From positions 5,706,038 through 5,770,037 of the forward strand of contig NZ_JACHIR010000001.1 of NCBI RefSeq assembly GCF_014203355.1: a stretch of 64,000 nucleotides of DNA, read 5' to 3'. The position numbers and the translations under genes were made by a program. The notes beneath the pieces were generated by a model. The model had not been told where the DNA came from, did no database searches, and saw only the letters and a program-made list of their open reading frames with translations. Position 1 is the stretch's first letter. The number at the start of each line of letters is the position of its first letter. Below, piece after piece: positions 1 to 9,080 of the stretch. This DNA comes from Kutzneria kofuensis (lineage in GTDB: Bacteria > Actinomycetota > Actinomycetes > Mycobacteriales > Pseudonocardiaceae).

Positions 1-252
1 GAGCCGGTGCAGCGCATCCTGGAGATCACCGGCGACTGGCAGAAGTTCAAGGGCCTGCCGGGCGCCGAGGGCACGCTCAAGCACGCCGAGCCGAAGCCGG
101 ACAAGCAGGCGCTGTTCAACGCCGCGCTGGCCGCCGCGGGCGAGGAGCCCACGACCGAGGCCACCACGCCGAAGAAGAAGGCGTCCGCCAAGAAGGCCGA
201 GTCCAAGGACGAGGCCGCCGCTGAGGAGAAGTCCGAGGGCGGCGAGGCGTGA
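1..252 (+). CDS. rpsP: 30S ribosomal protein S16, 3' part (partial at window edge)
   Basis: Structural protein of the small ribosomal subunit. The frame is open from base 1, so the 5' part lies outside the window. The visible part keeps the S16 core end ([21 protein letters not shown]) followed by a long acidic/lysine-rich tail with KKK and AKKAE stretches, typical of actinobacterial S16 proteins that are longer than the E. coli one. It heads the conserved rpsP-khpA-rimM-trmD-rplS cluster; its TGA overlaps the next start (GTGA), implying translational coupling. Confidence 0.93.
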   Translation, partial: EPVQRILEITGDWQKFKGLPGAEGTLKHAEPKPDKQALFNAALAAAGEEPTTEATTPKKKASAKKAESKDEAAAEEKSEGGEA

Positions 253-488
253 GTTTGCTCGCGGACGCGCTCGAGCACCTCGTCCGGGGCATCGTCGATC
301 ACCCTGACGACGTTCGGGTCAACCTGCTGACCACCCGCCGCGGTCGCACCCTCGAGGTGCACGTCCACCCGGACGACCTCGGCAAGGTGATCGGCCGGGG
401 CGGTCGGACCGCCACCGCCCTGCGCACCGTGATGGCCGGCATCGGCGGTCGCGGCGTGCGCGTGGACGTGGTGGACACCGACCGTTGA
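249..488 (+). CDS. khpA: KH-domain RNA-binding protein KhpA
   Basis: Small 79-residue protein that is almost entirely one type II KH fold, with the RNA-contacting GxxG loop visible as IGRGGRTA around residues 48-55. KhpA (YlqC) proteins are broad RNA chaperones that usually work with KhpB. The GTG start overlaps the rpsP stop by 4 bp, and its own stop is overlapped by the TTG of rimM, so it is translationally coupled within the ribosome-maturation operon. The length matches the family. Confidence 0.9.
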   Translation: MSLLADALEHLVRGIVDHPDDVRVNLLTTRRGRTLEVHVHPDDLGKVIGRGGRTATALRTVMAGIGGRGVRVDVVDTDR

Positions 489-1012
489 GCAGTCCCGACG
501 TTCGCGTCGTCGGACGGGTCGTCAAGCCGCACGGCATCCGCGGCGAACTCGTCGTGGACGTGCACACCGACTCCCCCGAGGAGCGGTTCGCGCCGGGGTC
601 CGTGCTGGTCACCCGCGCGCGTGACGGCGCATCCGGAACAGTCACCATCGCAGCCGTCCGGCCTCACACCGGGCGGCTGCTGGTGACGTTCGAGGGTGTC
701 GCCGGCCGGGACGCCGCCGAGGCGATGCGTGGCCTGCTGCTGCTGGTCGACGCGTCGGAGATCGCGCCGTCCGACGATCCCGAGGAGTTCTACGACCACG
801 AGCTGGAAGGGCTCGAGGTCGTGGACGTGCAGGGCAACCGCGTCGGCGTGGTCGCCGAGGTGCTGCACACCGCCGCCAGCGACCTGCTGGCCGTGCGCAG
901 GGACGGCGGCGGCGAGGCGCTGGTGCCGTTCGTCACGGAGATCGTGCCGACCGTGGACGTCGCGGCCGGCCGCGTGGTCGTGGACCCGCCCGAGGGACTA
1001 CTGGACGCGTGA
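485..1012 (+). CDS. rimM: 16S rRNA processing protein RimM
   Basis: Ribosome maturation factor that binds S19 and assists assembly of the 30S head. The 175-residue product has the N-terminal RimM beta-barrel ([17 protein letters not shown]) and the C-terminal PRC-barrel ([28 protein letters not shown]). TTG is the probable start, sharing bases with the khpA stop codon; the protein aligns from its first residues to the family. It sits between khpA and trmD, as in most actinobacteria, where rimM and trmD are co-expressed. Confidence 0.93.
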   Translation: MSSPDVRVVGRVVKPHGIRGELVVDVHTDSPEERFAPGSVLVTRARDGASGTVTIAAVRPHTGRLLVTFEGVAGRDAAEAMRGLLLLVDASEIAPSDDPEEFYDHELEGLEVVDVQGNRVGVVAEVLHTAASDLLAVRRDGGGEALVPFVTEIVPTVDVAAGRVVVDPPEGLLDA

Positions 1013-1776
1013 TGCGCATCGACGTGCTGACCATCTTCCCGGAGTACCTCGAACCGCTGCGGGCCGCGCTGCTCGGCAAGGCCATCGACAAGAAGCTGAT
1101 CAGCGTCGACGTGCACGACCTGCGGGACTACACGCACGACGTGCACAAGGCCGTTGACGACAGCCCCTACGGCGGCGGTCCCGGCATGGTGATGAAGCCC
1201 CAGGTCTGGGGCGAGGCCCTGGACGACGTGTGCAAGCCGGACGCCGACGGCACGCTGCCCCGGCTGATCGTGCCCACTCCCGCCGGCCAACCGTTCACCC
1301 AGGAAACGGCCCGCGAGTACGCCAGGCTGCCGTGGCTGGCCTTCGCCTGCGGCCGCTACGAGGGCATCGACCAGCGGGTCGTGGACGACGCCGCGGGCCG
1401 GATGCAGGTCGACGAGGTCTCCATCGGCGACTACGTGCTGGTCGGCGGCGAAGTCGCGGTGCTGGTCATGGTCGAGGCCGTGGCCCGGCTGCTGCCCGGC
1501 GTGCTGGGCAACCCGGCGTCCGCCGAGCAGGACTCGTTCTCCGACGGGCTGCTGGAGGGCCCCAGCTACACCCGTCCCGAGCTCTGGCGCGGCCTGGCCG
1601 TGCCGGACGTGCTGCGCTCGGGCAACCACAAGCTGATCGACCGCTGGCGGCGCGACCAGGCGCTGGAGCGCACCTTCGCGCGCCGGCCCGAGCTGCTCGA
1701 CCGACTGGCCGACGACCAGCTCGACAAGCACGACCGGGCGCTGCTGGACCGCCTGCGCGACCCGGACCACCCCTGA
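1012..1776 (+). CDS. trmD: tRNA (guanine-N1-)-methyltransferase TrmD
   Basis: Methylates G37 at N1 in tRNAs reading CNN, using S-adenosylmethionine, to prevent frameshifting. The SPOUT trefoil-knot motifs are clear: [26 protein letters not shown] and [12 protein letters not shown] prefer the ATG at 1012 because the family begins [13 protein letters not shown]; a GTG at 1009 is in frame directly before it. The start shares its A with the rimM stop (TGATG). The gene ends the first co-translated run; a 190-bp gap separates it from rplS. Confidence 0.94.
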   Translation: MRIDVLTIFPEYLEPLRAALLGKAIDKKLISVDVHDLRDYTHDVHKAVDDSPYGGGPGMVMKPQVWGEALDDVCKPDADGTLPRLIVPTPAGQPFTQETAREYARLPWLAFACGRYEGIDQRVVDDAAGRMQVDEVSIGDYVLVGGEVAVLVMVEAVARLLPGVLGNPASAEQDSFSDGLLEGPSYTRPELWRGLAVPDVLRSGNHKLIDRWRRDQALERTFARRPELLDRLADDQLDKHDRALLDRLRDPDHP

Positions 1777-1784
1777 CCCCCGAT

Positions 1785-1813
1785 TTGGGCCTGCCGACCT
1801 CGTCTGGCACACT
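1785..1813 (+). promoter_or_regulatory. possible rplS promoter
   Basis: In the trmD-rplS gap, TTGGGC (1785-1790) and CACACT (1808-1813) are separated by 17 bp, a weak match to a vegetative actinobacterial promoter. The leader to rplS would be about 150 nt. No convincing r-protein autoregulatory structure was recognised. Confidence 0.3.
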
Positions 1814-1967
1814 GGACAGGTTGCTGCACCCGGCCGTCTAGGTCGGCGTGCGCCAGTTGGGCCAGACCCCCAGGCAGGACCAGCACCCGGATTCCGGCAG
1901 TGGAGTTCGTCCGTGCGCTTCGCGGGGGTTGTACGACAGACACCCGAAGGACGAGGACGGACCACCG

Positions 1968-2330
1968 ATGAACACCCTGGACGCTCTGGACGCTCAGTCG
2001 CTGCGTTCCGACATCCCGGACTTCCGCCCGGGCGACACCCTGAAGGTCCACGTCCGCGTCATCGAGGGCTCCCGCGAGCGGGTCCAGGTGTTCCAGGGCG
2101 TCGTGATCCGTCGCCAGGGCGGCGGCGTGCGCGAGACCTTCACCGTGCGCAAGATCTCGTTCGGCGTCGGCGTCGAGCGCACCTTCCCGGTGCACTCCCC
2201 GAACATCGCCAAGATCGAGCGCGTCACCCGCGGTGACGTCCGCCGCGCCAAGCTGTACTACCTGCGTGACCTGCGCGGCAAGGCCGCCAAGATCAAGGAG
2301 AAGCGGGACGCGATCCCGGCCAACTCCTGA
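1968..2330 (+). CDS. rplS: 50S ribosomal protein L19
   Basis: L19 lies at the 30S-50S interface and forms bridge B8. The 120-residue protein has the family signature across its length: [20 protein letters not shown], the basic [14 protein letters not shown] loop, and the C-terminal [21 protein letters not shown]. The ATG at 1968 gives the usual length; the open frame further upstream has no family similarity. It follows trmD after a gap that can hold its own promoter and precedes lepB, the conserved order. Confidence 0.95.
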   Translation: MNTLDALDAQSLRSDIPDFRPGDTLKVHVRVIEGSRERVQVFQGVVIRRQGGGVRETFTVRKISFGVGVERTFPVHSPNIAKIERVTRGDVRRAKLYYLRDLRGKAAKIKEKRDAIPANS

Positions 2331-2351
2331 TCGAACCCTCGTATCGCCCCG

Positions 2352-3176
2352 GTGAGCGCCGACGAGTCCCGGGACGAGCACGACGACGCGGAACGGCCCT
2401 TGCCGCCATCGAAGGATGGCGGCAAGGGCCGTAAGCGCGCCGGCTCCTTTCTCAAGGAGACGGGCATCCTGATCGGGATCGCTCTCGTGCTGACCGTCCT
2501 CATCCAGACCTTCCTGGCCAAGGTCTACGTCATCCCGTCCGGCTCCATGGAGCAGACGCTGCACGGCTGCGCCGGCTGCACCGACGACCGCGTGCTGGTC
2601 GACAAGGTCATCTACCGCTTCCGCGACCCGTCGCCCGGCGACGTCGTGGTGTTCCGCGGCCCGGAAGCGTGGACGCACAACGACTTCACCACCGAGCACA
2701 GCGACAACCCGATCGTGCAAGGACTGCAGGCGCTCGGCTCGCTCGTCGGGCTGGCGCAGGTCGACGAGCGCGACTTCGTCAAGCGGGTCATCGCCGTCGG
2801 CGGGCAGACCGTGCAGTGCTGCGACGCGAAGAACCGGGTGGTGGTGGACGGCAAGCCGCTGGACGAGCCGTACATCTACTACCTGCCGGGGCGGCAGCCG
2901 AAGATGGAGGACTTCGCGCCGGTCAAGGTGCCGGCGGGTCGGCTGTTCGTGATGGGCGACAGCCGGGTCAACTCCAACGACTCCCGGTACCAGGGCGGCG
3001 GCGGGGTGAACGGCACCATCGGCGTCAGCGACGTGATCGGCAAGGCCCGCGTGATCGTGCTGCCGCCGGGCCGGTGGGGCTTCATCTCCGACCACGATCC
3101 GCAGGTCGCCGCGGGTGGTCTCGCCCTGCTGTGGTGGCGGCGTCGCAATTGGGCGGATTCGCTACTACCCGTGTAG
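2352..3176 (+). CDS. lepB: Signal peptidase I (first copy)
   Basis: Membrane-anchored serine protease that removes signal peptides from Sec/Tat-exported proteins. One N-terminal transmembrane segment (about residues 36-56) is followed by the catalytic Ser65 in IPSGSMEQT and the general-base Lys144 in [11 protein letters not shown]; the family box GDSRVNSNDSRY is present (GDNR is more usual, so Asn is replaced by Ser). The GTG start is 21 bp after rplS. Codons 15-27 contain a perfect 18-bp inverted repeat (see separate entry). A paralogue follows immediately downstream. Confidence 0.93.
   Translation: MSADESRDEHDDAERPLPPSKDGGKGRKRAGSFLKETGILIGIALVLTVLIQTFLAKVYVIPSGSMEQTLHGCAGCTDDRVLVDKVIYRFRDPSPGDVVVFRGPEAWTHNDFTTEHSDNPIVQGLQALGSLVGLAQVDERDFVKRVIAVGGQTVQCCDAKNRVVVDGKPLDEPYIYYLPGRQPKMEDFAPVKVPAGRLFVMGDSRVNSNDSRYQGGGGVNGTIGVSDVIGKARVIVLPPGRWGFISDHDPQVAAGGLALLWWRRRNWADSLLPV
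2393..2432. repeat. perfect 18-bp inverted repeat inside lepB
   Basis: Arms 2393-2410 and 2415-2432 are exact reverse complements with a 4-nt GAAG loop (core CCCTTGCCGCCATC). It lies within the coding sequence for the variable, cytoplasmic N-terminal tail of the first signal peptidase, about 40 bp after the start codon. It looks like a mobile or intergenic-type hairpin that became part of the reading frame, or a stem that attenuates lepB. Confidence 0.85.
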
Positions 3177-3232
3177 GGGACCGTACGGCCAGCTGTACCT
3201 CGACCCCACCAGCGCTAGCGTAACCTGGCCCG

Positions 3233-4198
3233 GTGACCGACGTCGTGCCCTCGCAGAACCAGCAGAGCAACCCGGACCCGGAGGAACCCAAGGCGACTTC
3301 TTCCGAGACCGAGCAGGCCGAGTCGGAGCCGGGCCTTCTCGAGGGCGCCAGCACGTCGCGCACGCGCCGGCGGCGTAAGCCCGAGAAGAAGCGGTCGTTC
3401 TGGAAGGAACTGCCGATCCTGATCGTCACCGCGCTGGTGCTGACGATCCTGATCCAGACGTTCCTCGCGCGCGTCTACGTCATCCCGTCCGAGTCGATGG
3501 AGATGACCCTCATCGGCTGCGACGGCTGCACCGACGACCGGGTCCTCGTCGACAAGCTGACCTACGACTTCGCGAACGTGTCGCCGGGCGACGTGATCGT
3601 GTTCAAGGCGCCGGACAACTGGGACAAGAGCGAGTTCCAGGCGCAGCAGTCGAGCAACCCGATCGTGCGGGGCTTCGAGAACTTCGCGTCGGCCATCTCG
3701 CTGTACCCGCCCAACGAGTACGACCTGATCAAGCGAGTGATCGCGGTCGGCGGGCAGACCGTGCAGTGCTGTGACAACAACCGGGTCGTGGTGGACGGCA
3801 AGCCGCTCAACGAGCCGTACATCTACTGGCGGCCCGACTATCCGCCGACACAGATGACGTTCGGGCCGGTGAAGGTGCCTGACGGCAAGCTCTGGGTGAT
3901 GGGCGACAACCGCAACAACTCCGACGACTCCCGGCTGCAGGGGCACGGCGACCTGCTGGCCGGCGCGGTGCCGGTGTCCAACGTGATCGGCAAGGCACGG
4001 CTGATCGTGTTGCCGCCGCAGCGGTGGGGCGGCGTGACCACCGTCGACCCGCAGGCCCAGGCGTCCGCGCTGCACGCACCCGCCTGGCAGGAGGGGCTGC
4101 CGGCCGGCGTCGGTCTCGCCGCCGCGTTCCCGACCCTGTGGGTCGGCCGGCGGATACGGCGCAAGCTGTTCGGACTGTTCGCCCGGGGCGACCGCTGA
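3233..4198 (+). CDS. lepB: Signal peptidase I (second copy)
   Basis: Second type I signal peptidase, 321 residues. A long acidic tail rich in Glu and Ser and an Arg/Lys cluster ([11 protein letters not shown]) precede the transmembrane segment (about 59-79). Ser88 in IPSESMEMT and Lys167 in [11 protein letters not shown] form the catalytic dyad, and the canonical [13 protein letters not shown] box is intact. The C-terminus adds a basic, mildly hydrophobic tail not seen in copy one. The GTG start is 56 bp after the first lepB. Tandem duplication with divergence suggests different substrate sets or timing. Confidence 0.93.
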   Translation: MTDVVPSQNQQSNPDPEEPKATSSETEQAESEPGLLEGASTSRTRRRRKPEKKRSFWKELPILIVTALVLTILIQTFLARVYVIPSESMEMTLIGCDGCTDDRVLVDKLTYDFANVSPGDVIVFKAPDNWDKSEFQAQQSSNPIVRGFENFASAISLYPPNEYDLIKRVIAVGGQTVQCCDNNRVVVDGKPLNEPYIYWRPDYPPTQMTFGPVKVPDGKLWVMGDNRNNSDDSRLQGHGDLLAGAVPVSNVIGKARLIVLPPQRWGGVTTVDPQAQASALHAPAWQEGLPAGVGLAAAFPTLWVGRRIRRKLFGLFARGDR

Positions 4199-4199
4199 G

Positions 4200-4973
4200 G
4201 TGGTAGTCGCGGGTGACGCGCTCCGGCCGCAGCGGGCGGTCATCCGGAGCAGTACGGGCAACTGGGCTTTGCAGTCGGCGCTGGACCGGCGGGGGTTAGG
4301 CCCGGTCGCCGGCGTGGACGAGGCCGGTCGCGGTGCGTGCGCCGGGCCGCTGGTGGTGGCGTCGTGCGTGCTGCGGGCCGGCGACGCCCGCAAGCTGGAG
4401 GGGCTCACCGACTCCAAGCTGCTCACCGAGGCCGCCCGGGAGCGGATGTACGACCTGGTGCTGGCCCGGGCGCTGGACTTCGCTGTGATCGTCATCCCGC
4501 CCGCCGAGGTCGATCGCATCGGTGTGCACGTGGCCAACATCGAGGGCATGCGGCGCGCGGTGGCCCAGCTCACCACCCATCCGGGTTATGTTCTGGTCGA
4601 CGGCTTCAAGGTGCCCGGGCTGACCGCGCCCAGCACCGCCGTGATCAAGGGGGACCAGGTGGTCGCGTGCGTGGCCGCCGCTTCCGTGCTCGCGAAGGTG
4701 ACCAGGGACCGGATCATGACGGAATTGCACGACAGGCTGCCGCGTTACGGCTTTGACGTGCACAAGGGCTACTGCACCGCCGAGCACACCGCCGCGCTGA
4801 ACGAGCACGGCCCGACCGGCGAGCACCGCTGGTCGTACGTGAACGTCGCCGCGGCCGGCCGGTTGCACAACATGTGCCCTCCGCACGAGGTGGCACGCCG
4901 GGTGGTTCAGAATGGAGCGTCCCCGGAGGTCGGGGTACCTGGCTCACGACGAGGAGGGACGCGGGTCCGATGA
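4200..4973 (+). CDS. rnhB: Ribonuclease HII
   Basis: Cleaves the RNA strand of RNA-DNA hybrids and initiates removal of misincorporated ribonucleotides. Motifs: [14 protein letters not shown] (catalytic DE), [12 protein letters not shown] (third acidic residue), [10 protein letters not shown] and the [11 protein letters not shown] block, followed by HKGYCTAEH. The GTG start one base after lepB keeps an N-terminal extension resembling mycobacterial RNase HII. The stop overlaps the next start (ATGA), coupling it to the DUF2469 gene, the usual actinobacterial pair. Confidence 0.93.
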   Translation: MVVAGDALRPQRAVIRSSTGNWALQSALDRRGLGPVAGVDEAGRGACAGPLVVASCVLRAGDARKLEGLTDSKLLTEAARERMYDLVLARALDFAVIVIPPAEVDRIGVHVANIEGMRRAVAQLTTHPGYVLVDGFKVPGLTAPSTAVIKGDQVVACVAAASVLAKVTRDRIMTELHDRLPRYGFDVHKGYCTAEHTAALNEHGPTGEHRWSYVNVAAAGRLHNMCPPHEVARRVVQNGASPEVGVPGSRRGGTRVR

Positions 4974-5311
4974 GCGCGGAGGATCTCGAGAAGTACGAGA
5001 CCGAGATGGAGCTTCAGCTCTACAAGGAGTACCGCGACATCGTCGGTCAGTTCTCGTACGTGGTGGAGACCGAACGCCGGTTCTACCTGGCCAACGCCGT
5101 CGACGTGCAGGTTCGCAACGCCGAGGGCGAGGTGTACTTCGAGGTGCGGATGTCCGACGCCTGGGTGTGGGACATGTACCGCCCTGCCCGGTTCGTGAAG
5201 AACGTCCGGGTCATCACCTTCAAGGACGTCAACGTGGAGGAGCTCGACAAGCCCGACCTGCGTCTCCCCGAAGACGGCCCCTTCGGGGCCGGCGGCGGCC
5301 CGGCCACGTAA
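4970..5311 (+). CDS. DUF2469 family protein
   Basis: 113-residue actinobacterial protein of unknown function. Start ATG at 4970 is preceded by a strong GAGGAGGGA ribosome binding site and yields the family N-terminus [20 protein letters not shown]; further conserved blocks are [13 protein letters not shown] and [17 protein letters not shown]. The highly conserved position after rnhB in actinobacteria suggests a role in nucleic-acid or translation maintenance, but no enzymatic motif is visible. It closes the first transcription unit, with a strong terminator 28 bp later. Confidence 0.88.
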   Translation: MSAEDLEKYETEMELQLYKEYRDIVGQFSYVVETERRFYLANAVDVQVRNAEGEVYFEVRMSDAWVWDMYRPARFVKNVRVITFKDVNVEELDKPDLRLPEDGPFGAGGGPAT

Positions 5312-5338
5312 CCGGCCCCGCCACCCAGTTCTGCCGAC

Positions 5339-5380
5339 AAGGGGCTTTCCCGCATTCGCCGCGGGAAAGCCCCTTTGCTT
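5339..5380 (+). terminator. intrinsic terminator after DUF2469 gene
   Basis: Perfect 15-bp stem (5339-5353 with 5361-5375) and 7-nt loop, followed by TTTGCTTT. It ends the rplS/lepB/rnhB unit. Confidence 0.85.
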
Positions 5381-5436
5381 TGCCCGGCCAGAGCCCCTGC
5401 CCTCGATCCGCCCGGGCCCGGCCCGGTCTTAGTCGC

Positions 5437-5575
5437 GGCCGAGCTTCCGCCCCCGACCCGGGCCAGCTTCCGCCGCGGGCATGGCCGAGCCTTCGCTCCG
5501 GCCCGGGCCAGCTTCCGCCTGGGCGCTGTCCAGCCTTCGCCCCGGGCCCAGCCCAGCTTCCGTGTCGGGCGCTCC
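5437..5575 (+). repeat. degenerate 22-24 bp tandem repeats in a 570-bp intergenic region
   Basis: About six imperfect units around the core CCAGCTTCCGCC (variants CCGAGCTTCCG, CCAGCCTTCGC) separated by GGCCCGGG-type spacers. The whole stretch 5312-5883 holds no credible gene: the open frames are pyrimidine-rich shadows with unconserved translations. The right end carries two DnaA-box-like sequences and the yraN promoter region. Confidence 0.65.
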
Positions 5576-5806
5576 CTCGTCCTGGCCCGGCTGCTTTGTC
5601 CCGCCTCGGCCTCCGAATATGCGCGCCAAACGGGTGGTCCGCTGACCTGCTCCCGATCCGGTCCGCCCCTGCTTCAACCCGATCCTCGGTCCTGGGCGTG
5701 CCCCTCAGTCCGTCCTAACCAATTGATTCCCCGCTTCGCCGGCGCAAGAGGTCCCCGGCCAGCCAACCACATCTCACCGGGTGTGCGGAGCCGGTTGGGG
5801 ATCGCC

Positions 5807-5832
5807 TGTGGACAACTCCCGAGCTGTCCACA
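5807..5832. promoter_or_regulatory. inverted pair of DnaA-box-like 9-mers
   Basis: TGTGGACAA at 5807-5815 (reverse complement of TTGTCCACA, the preferred DnaA box in high-GC actinobacteria) and CTGTCCACA at 5824-5832 face each other, 50 bp upstream of the yraN start. Single boxes occur by chance; a close inverted pair is less likely. Confidence 0.4.
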
Positions 5833-5883
5833 GCTCGGCAAACGGCGTAGCGGGCGTAGGGCTGTTCGGCGCAGTGTCGACGC

Positions 5884-6264
5884 ATGACCCGCGATCGATG
5901 CAGCGCACCCAGTCCGGCCGAGCTGGGCAGGATGGGCGAGGATTTGGCGGCCCTCTTCCTGGAGGGCCAAGGGTTGGTCGTGCTGTCCAGGAACTGGCGA
6001 TGTCCCGAGGGCGAGCTGGACATCGTGGCCGCCGACCGCGGCGGTCGCCTCGTGGTGTGCGAGGTGAAGACCCGCTCGGGCCCCGACTTCGGCAAGCCGT
6101 CCGAGGCGGTCGACTACGTGAAGGCCACTCGGATCCGCCGGCTCACGCACCGATGGCGAGCCGCGCACAAGGTCGCGTACTGCGACACGCGCTTCGACAT
6201 CATCTCCATCCTGTGGCCGGGGTACGGACCGGCGAGGGTGGAGCATCTACGGGGAGCGTTCTGA
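5884..6264 (+). CDS. yraN: UPF0102 protein, YraN family
   Basis: 126-residue nuclease-fold (PD-(D/E)XK-like) protein of unresolved function, found beside comM and dprA in many bacteria. Family hallmarks: LGRMGEDLAALFLE, RNWRCPEGELDIVAAD with the acidic EGELD pair, and the EVKTRSG motif. The ATG is at the distance expected for the family. Its stop overlaps the ATG of the next gene by one base, so it is the first gene of a yraN-comM-dprA operon linked to DNA uptake and recombination. Confidence 0.9.
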   Translation: MTRDRCSAPSPAELGRMGEDLAALFLEGQGLVVLSRNWRCPEGELDIVAADRGGRLVVCEVKTRSGPDFGKPSEAVDYVKATRIRRLTHRWRAAHKVAYCDTRFDIISILWPGYGPARVEHLRGAF

Positions 6265-7775
6265 TGCCGCTCTCGCGCACGTGGTCGGTGGCGTTGCTCG
6301 GCGTGGACGGGCTGCCGGTGGAGATCGAGGCCGACGTCGGTCAGGGCAAGCCCAAGGTGCAGCTGCTGGGGCTGCCCGACCCGGCCCTGAACGAGTCCAA
6401 GGACAGGGTGCGGGCCGCCGTCCGGAACTCCGGGCTTGACTGGCCGGACCAGGTCACGCTGGCACTGTCGCCGGCGGACCTGCCCAAGGGCGGTTCCGGC
6501 TACGACCTGGGCCTTGCGTGCGCTGTGCTGGCGGGTGCCGGCAGCGTGCCGCAGACCAAGCTCGGCGGCACGGTGTTGATCGGCGAGCTGGCCCTGGACG
6601 GCCGAATCAGGCCGGTTCGAGGTGTGCTGCCGCGGCTGCTCGCCGCGAAGCGGGCCGGGCTGAAGTGCGCCGTCGTGCCGGTGGAGACGCTCGCCGAGGC
6701 CGCTCTCGTCGACGGCATCCAGGCGCGCGGAGCCAACCGCCTCGTTGATGTGTTGTCGTGGCTGAAGGACGAGGAGTCGGCGCTGGTCGAGCCCAGTCCG
6801 CCCAGCTCGGTCACCAGGGCAACGACATCGGACCTCGTCGACGTCGTCGGCCAGCCGGAGGCCCGGTGGGCGTTGGAGGTCGCCGCCGCCGGCGCGCACA
6901 ACCTGCTGCTCGTCGGTCCGCCGGGCACAGGCAAGACCATGTTGGCCGAACGCATCGTCGGACTGTTGCCGCAGCTCACGCCGGACGAGGCGCTGGAGGT
7001 GACGGCCATCCACTCCATCGCCGGCACGTTGTCCGCCGACGTGCCGCTGGTGACGCTGCCGCCGTTCATCGCCCCACATCACTCGGCGTCCATTCCAGCC
7101 CTCGTCGGTGGTGGGGTTGGCCTGGCCAGACCCGGCGCGGTCAGCATGGCTCATCGCGGCGTGCTCTTCCTCGACGAAGCCTGCGAGTTCGGCACGCCCC
7201 ACCTGGAAGCGCTGCGCACTGCCATCGAGGAGGGCGAGATCCGACTGGCGCGGCGGGACGGCGTCGCACGCTATCCCGCCCGGTTCCAGCTGGTACTGGC
7301 GACGAACCCGTGTCCCTGTGCGCCGATCAGGGATGTCGACTGCAGATGCACGCCGAACGAGCGGCGGCGGTACTTCTCGCGGCTGTCCGGCCCGCTGCTG
7401 GACCGGATCGACATCCGCACCCGGATGCGGCCCATCCACGCCATGCACAACAGCGATGTAGGGCCGCCGGAGAGTTCCGTGACCGTGCGAGAACGGGTCG
7501 CCAAGGCTCGCGTGCGGGCCGTCGAGCGGTGGGCCGCGCACGGCTGGCAGACGAATGCCGAGGTGCCGGGCCCCGCGCTGCGGCGGCACTTCCGGCCGCC
7601 GGCCAAGGCCATGCGGCTGCTCGACCGCGGCCTCGAAACCGGCTTCGTCAGTGCGCGAGGCGCCGACCGGTGCATTCGGATCGCTTGGACGCTGGCGGAC
7701 CTGGCGGAGAAGGACTGCCCCGACAGCGACGACGTGGCGGCCGCCCTGGAATTCCGGGATCGGAGGGCGGCATGA
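6264..7775 (+). CDS. YifB/ComM-type AAA+ ATPase (Mg-chelatase-like)
   Basis: 503-residue protein with an N-terminal ChlI-like fold (VALLGVDGLPVEIEADVGQG; LSPADLPKGGSGYDLGLA), an AAA+ core with Walker A GPPGTGKTM (about residues 218-226), Walker B VLFLDEACEF, and a C-terminal Mg-chelatase helical domain (ARGADRCIRIAWTLADL). ComM homologues are hexameric helicases promoting branch migration during natural transformation. The ATG overlaps the yraN stop and the gene's stop overlaps the dprA start, so it is translationally coupled on both sides. Confidence 0.93.
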   Translation: MPLSRTWSVALLGVDGLPVEIEADVGQGKPKVQLLGLPDPALNESKDRVRAAVRNSGLDWPDQVTLALSPADLPKGGSGYDLGLACAVLAGAGSVPQTKLGGTVLIGELALDGRIRPVRGVLPRLLAAKRAGLKCAVVPVETLAEAALVDGIQARGANRLVDVLSWLKDEESALVEPSPPSSVTRATTSDLVDVVGQPEARWALEVAAAGAHNLLLVGPPGTGKTMLAERIVGLLPQLTPDEALEVTAIHSIAGTLSADVPLVTLPPFIAPHHSASIPALVGGGVGLARPGAVSMAHRGVLFLDEACEFGTPHLEALRTAIEEGEIRLARRDGVARYPARFQLVLATNPCPCAPIRDVDCRCTPNERRRYFSRLSGPLLDRIDIRTRMRPIHAMHNSDVGPPESSVTVRERVAKARVRAVERWAAHGWQTNAEVPGPALRRHFRPPAKAMRLLDRGLETGFVSARGADRCIRIAWTLADLAEKDCPDSDDVAAALEFRDRRAA

Positions 7776-8896
7776 CGACCGACGAAACCCGGCTGGCCAG
7801 GGCCTATCTGTTGCGGGTCGCGGAGCCGCCAGCGCCTGAGGTGGTGTCGCTGGTGGCGGATTTCGGGCCGGTTCGGGCGGCTGAGCTGGTCCGAGCCGGC
7901 AAGGCGGCCAACGACGAGACGGCGGCGCGGCGGCACCTGGACGTCGCCGCGCGGGACCTTGAGGAGGCTTCGGGCCGGCAAGCCCGTTTGGTGATTCCGG
8001 AGGACGACGAATGGCCGGCATGGCAGCTGTTGGCGCTGGCCAACGCCGCGGCTCGGGGCGTGCCTGGCATGACGGAGCCGTTGGGGCTGTGGGTGCGGAG
8101 CCACGCCCGGCTCGACGAGCTCGTCCAGGAGGCGGTCGCGGTGATCGGCGCCCGCGCGGCCACCAGCTACGGCGAGCAAGTGGCCGGGGAAATCGCCTAC
8201 GACCTCGCCCAGCGATCCGTGACGGTCGTTTCCGGTGCAGCGTACGGAATCGATGGCTGCGCGCACCGCGGCGCCCTCGGGGCCAACGGCTCCACGGTCG
8301 CGGTGCTGGCCTGTGGTGTCGACGTGGCCTATCCGGCGGGCCACACCGACCTGCTCAGCAGGATCGCGGTCGACGGGGCGGTGGTCAGTGAGTATCCGCC
8401 GGGCACCCGACCGGCAAGACATCGCTTCCTCGTGCGGAACCGGCTGATCGCGGCGCTGGCGGCGGGCACGGTCGTGGTGGAGGCGGGCCGTCGAAGCGGT
8501 TCGAGAAACACCGCGGCGACAACAAGTGCGTTGGGGCGTCCGCTGATGGCTGTACCCGGGCCGGTCACGTCCGCGATGTCGGTCGGCTGCCACGACCTGT
8601 TGCGCACGGCAGGGGCGACGGCGGTGTGCACCGCGGAGGACGTGCTGGCCGATGCCGGACGGATCGGTGTCGACGCAACTACTCGATCGGATGAACCCAT
8701 GCGGTCAACTGATGGCCTCGATCGGGTGATGCTTCGCGTGCACGAGGAGTTGCCATCGCGGGGTGGTTTCAGCGCGGAGCGCATCGCTGTCGGCTCCGGC
8801 GTCCCATTGCCGCGGGTCAGAGCGTTGCTGCCGGAGCTGGAACTGTTGGGGCTAGTCCAAAAGTGTGAAGCGGGGTGGTGCCGTAGACAGGGATGA
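7772..8896 (+). CDS. dprA: DNA-processing protein DprA (Smf)
   Basis: Loads RecA on incoming single-stranded DNA during transformation and is kept widely in non-competent bacteria. The 374-residue protein has the Rossmann-like DprA core: AVIGARAATSYGE, VVSGAAYGIDGCAHRGAL, VLACGVDVAYPAGH, and FLVRNRLIAALAAGTVVVEAG, then ALGRPLMAVPGP. A C-terminal winged-helix-like region (SAERIAVGSGVPLPRVRALLPELELLGLV) matches the usual DprA_WH domain. ATG overlaps the comM-like stop by 4 bp. Confidence 0.93.
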   Translation: MTTDETRLARAYLLRVAEPPAPEVVSLVADFGPVRAAELVRAGKAANDETAARRHLDVAARDLEEASGRQARLVIPEDDEWPAWQLLALANAAARGVPGMTEPLGLWVRSHARLDELVQEAVAVIGARAATSYGEQVAGEIAYDLAQRSVTVVSGAAYGIDGCAHRGALGANGSTVAVLACGVDVAYPAGHTDLLSRIAVDGAVVSEYPPGTRPARHRFLVRNRLIAALAAGTVVVEAGRRSGSRNTAATTSALGRPLMAVPGPVTSAMSVGCHDLLRTAGATAVCTAEDVLADAGRIGVDATTRSDEPMRSTDGLDRVMLRVHEELPSRGGFSAERIAVGSGVPLPRVRALLPELELLGLVQKCEAGWCRRQG

Positions 8897-9080
8897 ACGG
8901 GCAGAGGCCACTCCAACGGGTGTGGCGATGCTTGACCACGAACGGGTTGCGGCGCACCGTGTTGGGCTATGCGCCGTCACACGAGGGTCATCCGCGCGGG
9001 TGGACATCACGGGATCGGGCGGGTCGTTTCGCTGAGGCCGCACGTCGCCTCGCCGCTCGCGGGGATGTGACACGCGTTCG

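Noticed and set aside
1777-1967. L19 autoregulatory leader
   Set aside because: I looked for a folded r-protein leader in front of rplS but saw no convincing nested stems.
790-3095. Very long open frames antisense to rimM, trmD and lepB
   Set aside because: Typical of high-GC coding DNA: they mirror the third-position G/C bias of the real genes and give Arg/Val/His-rich, unconserved translations.
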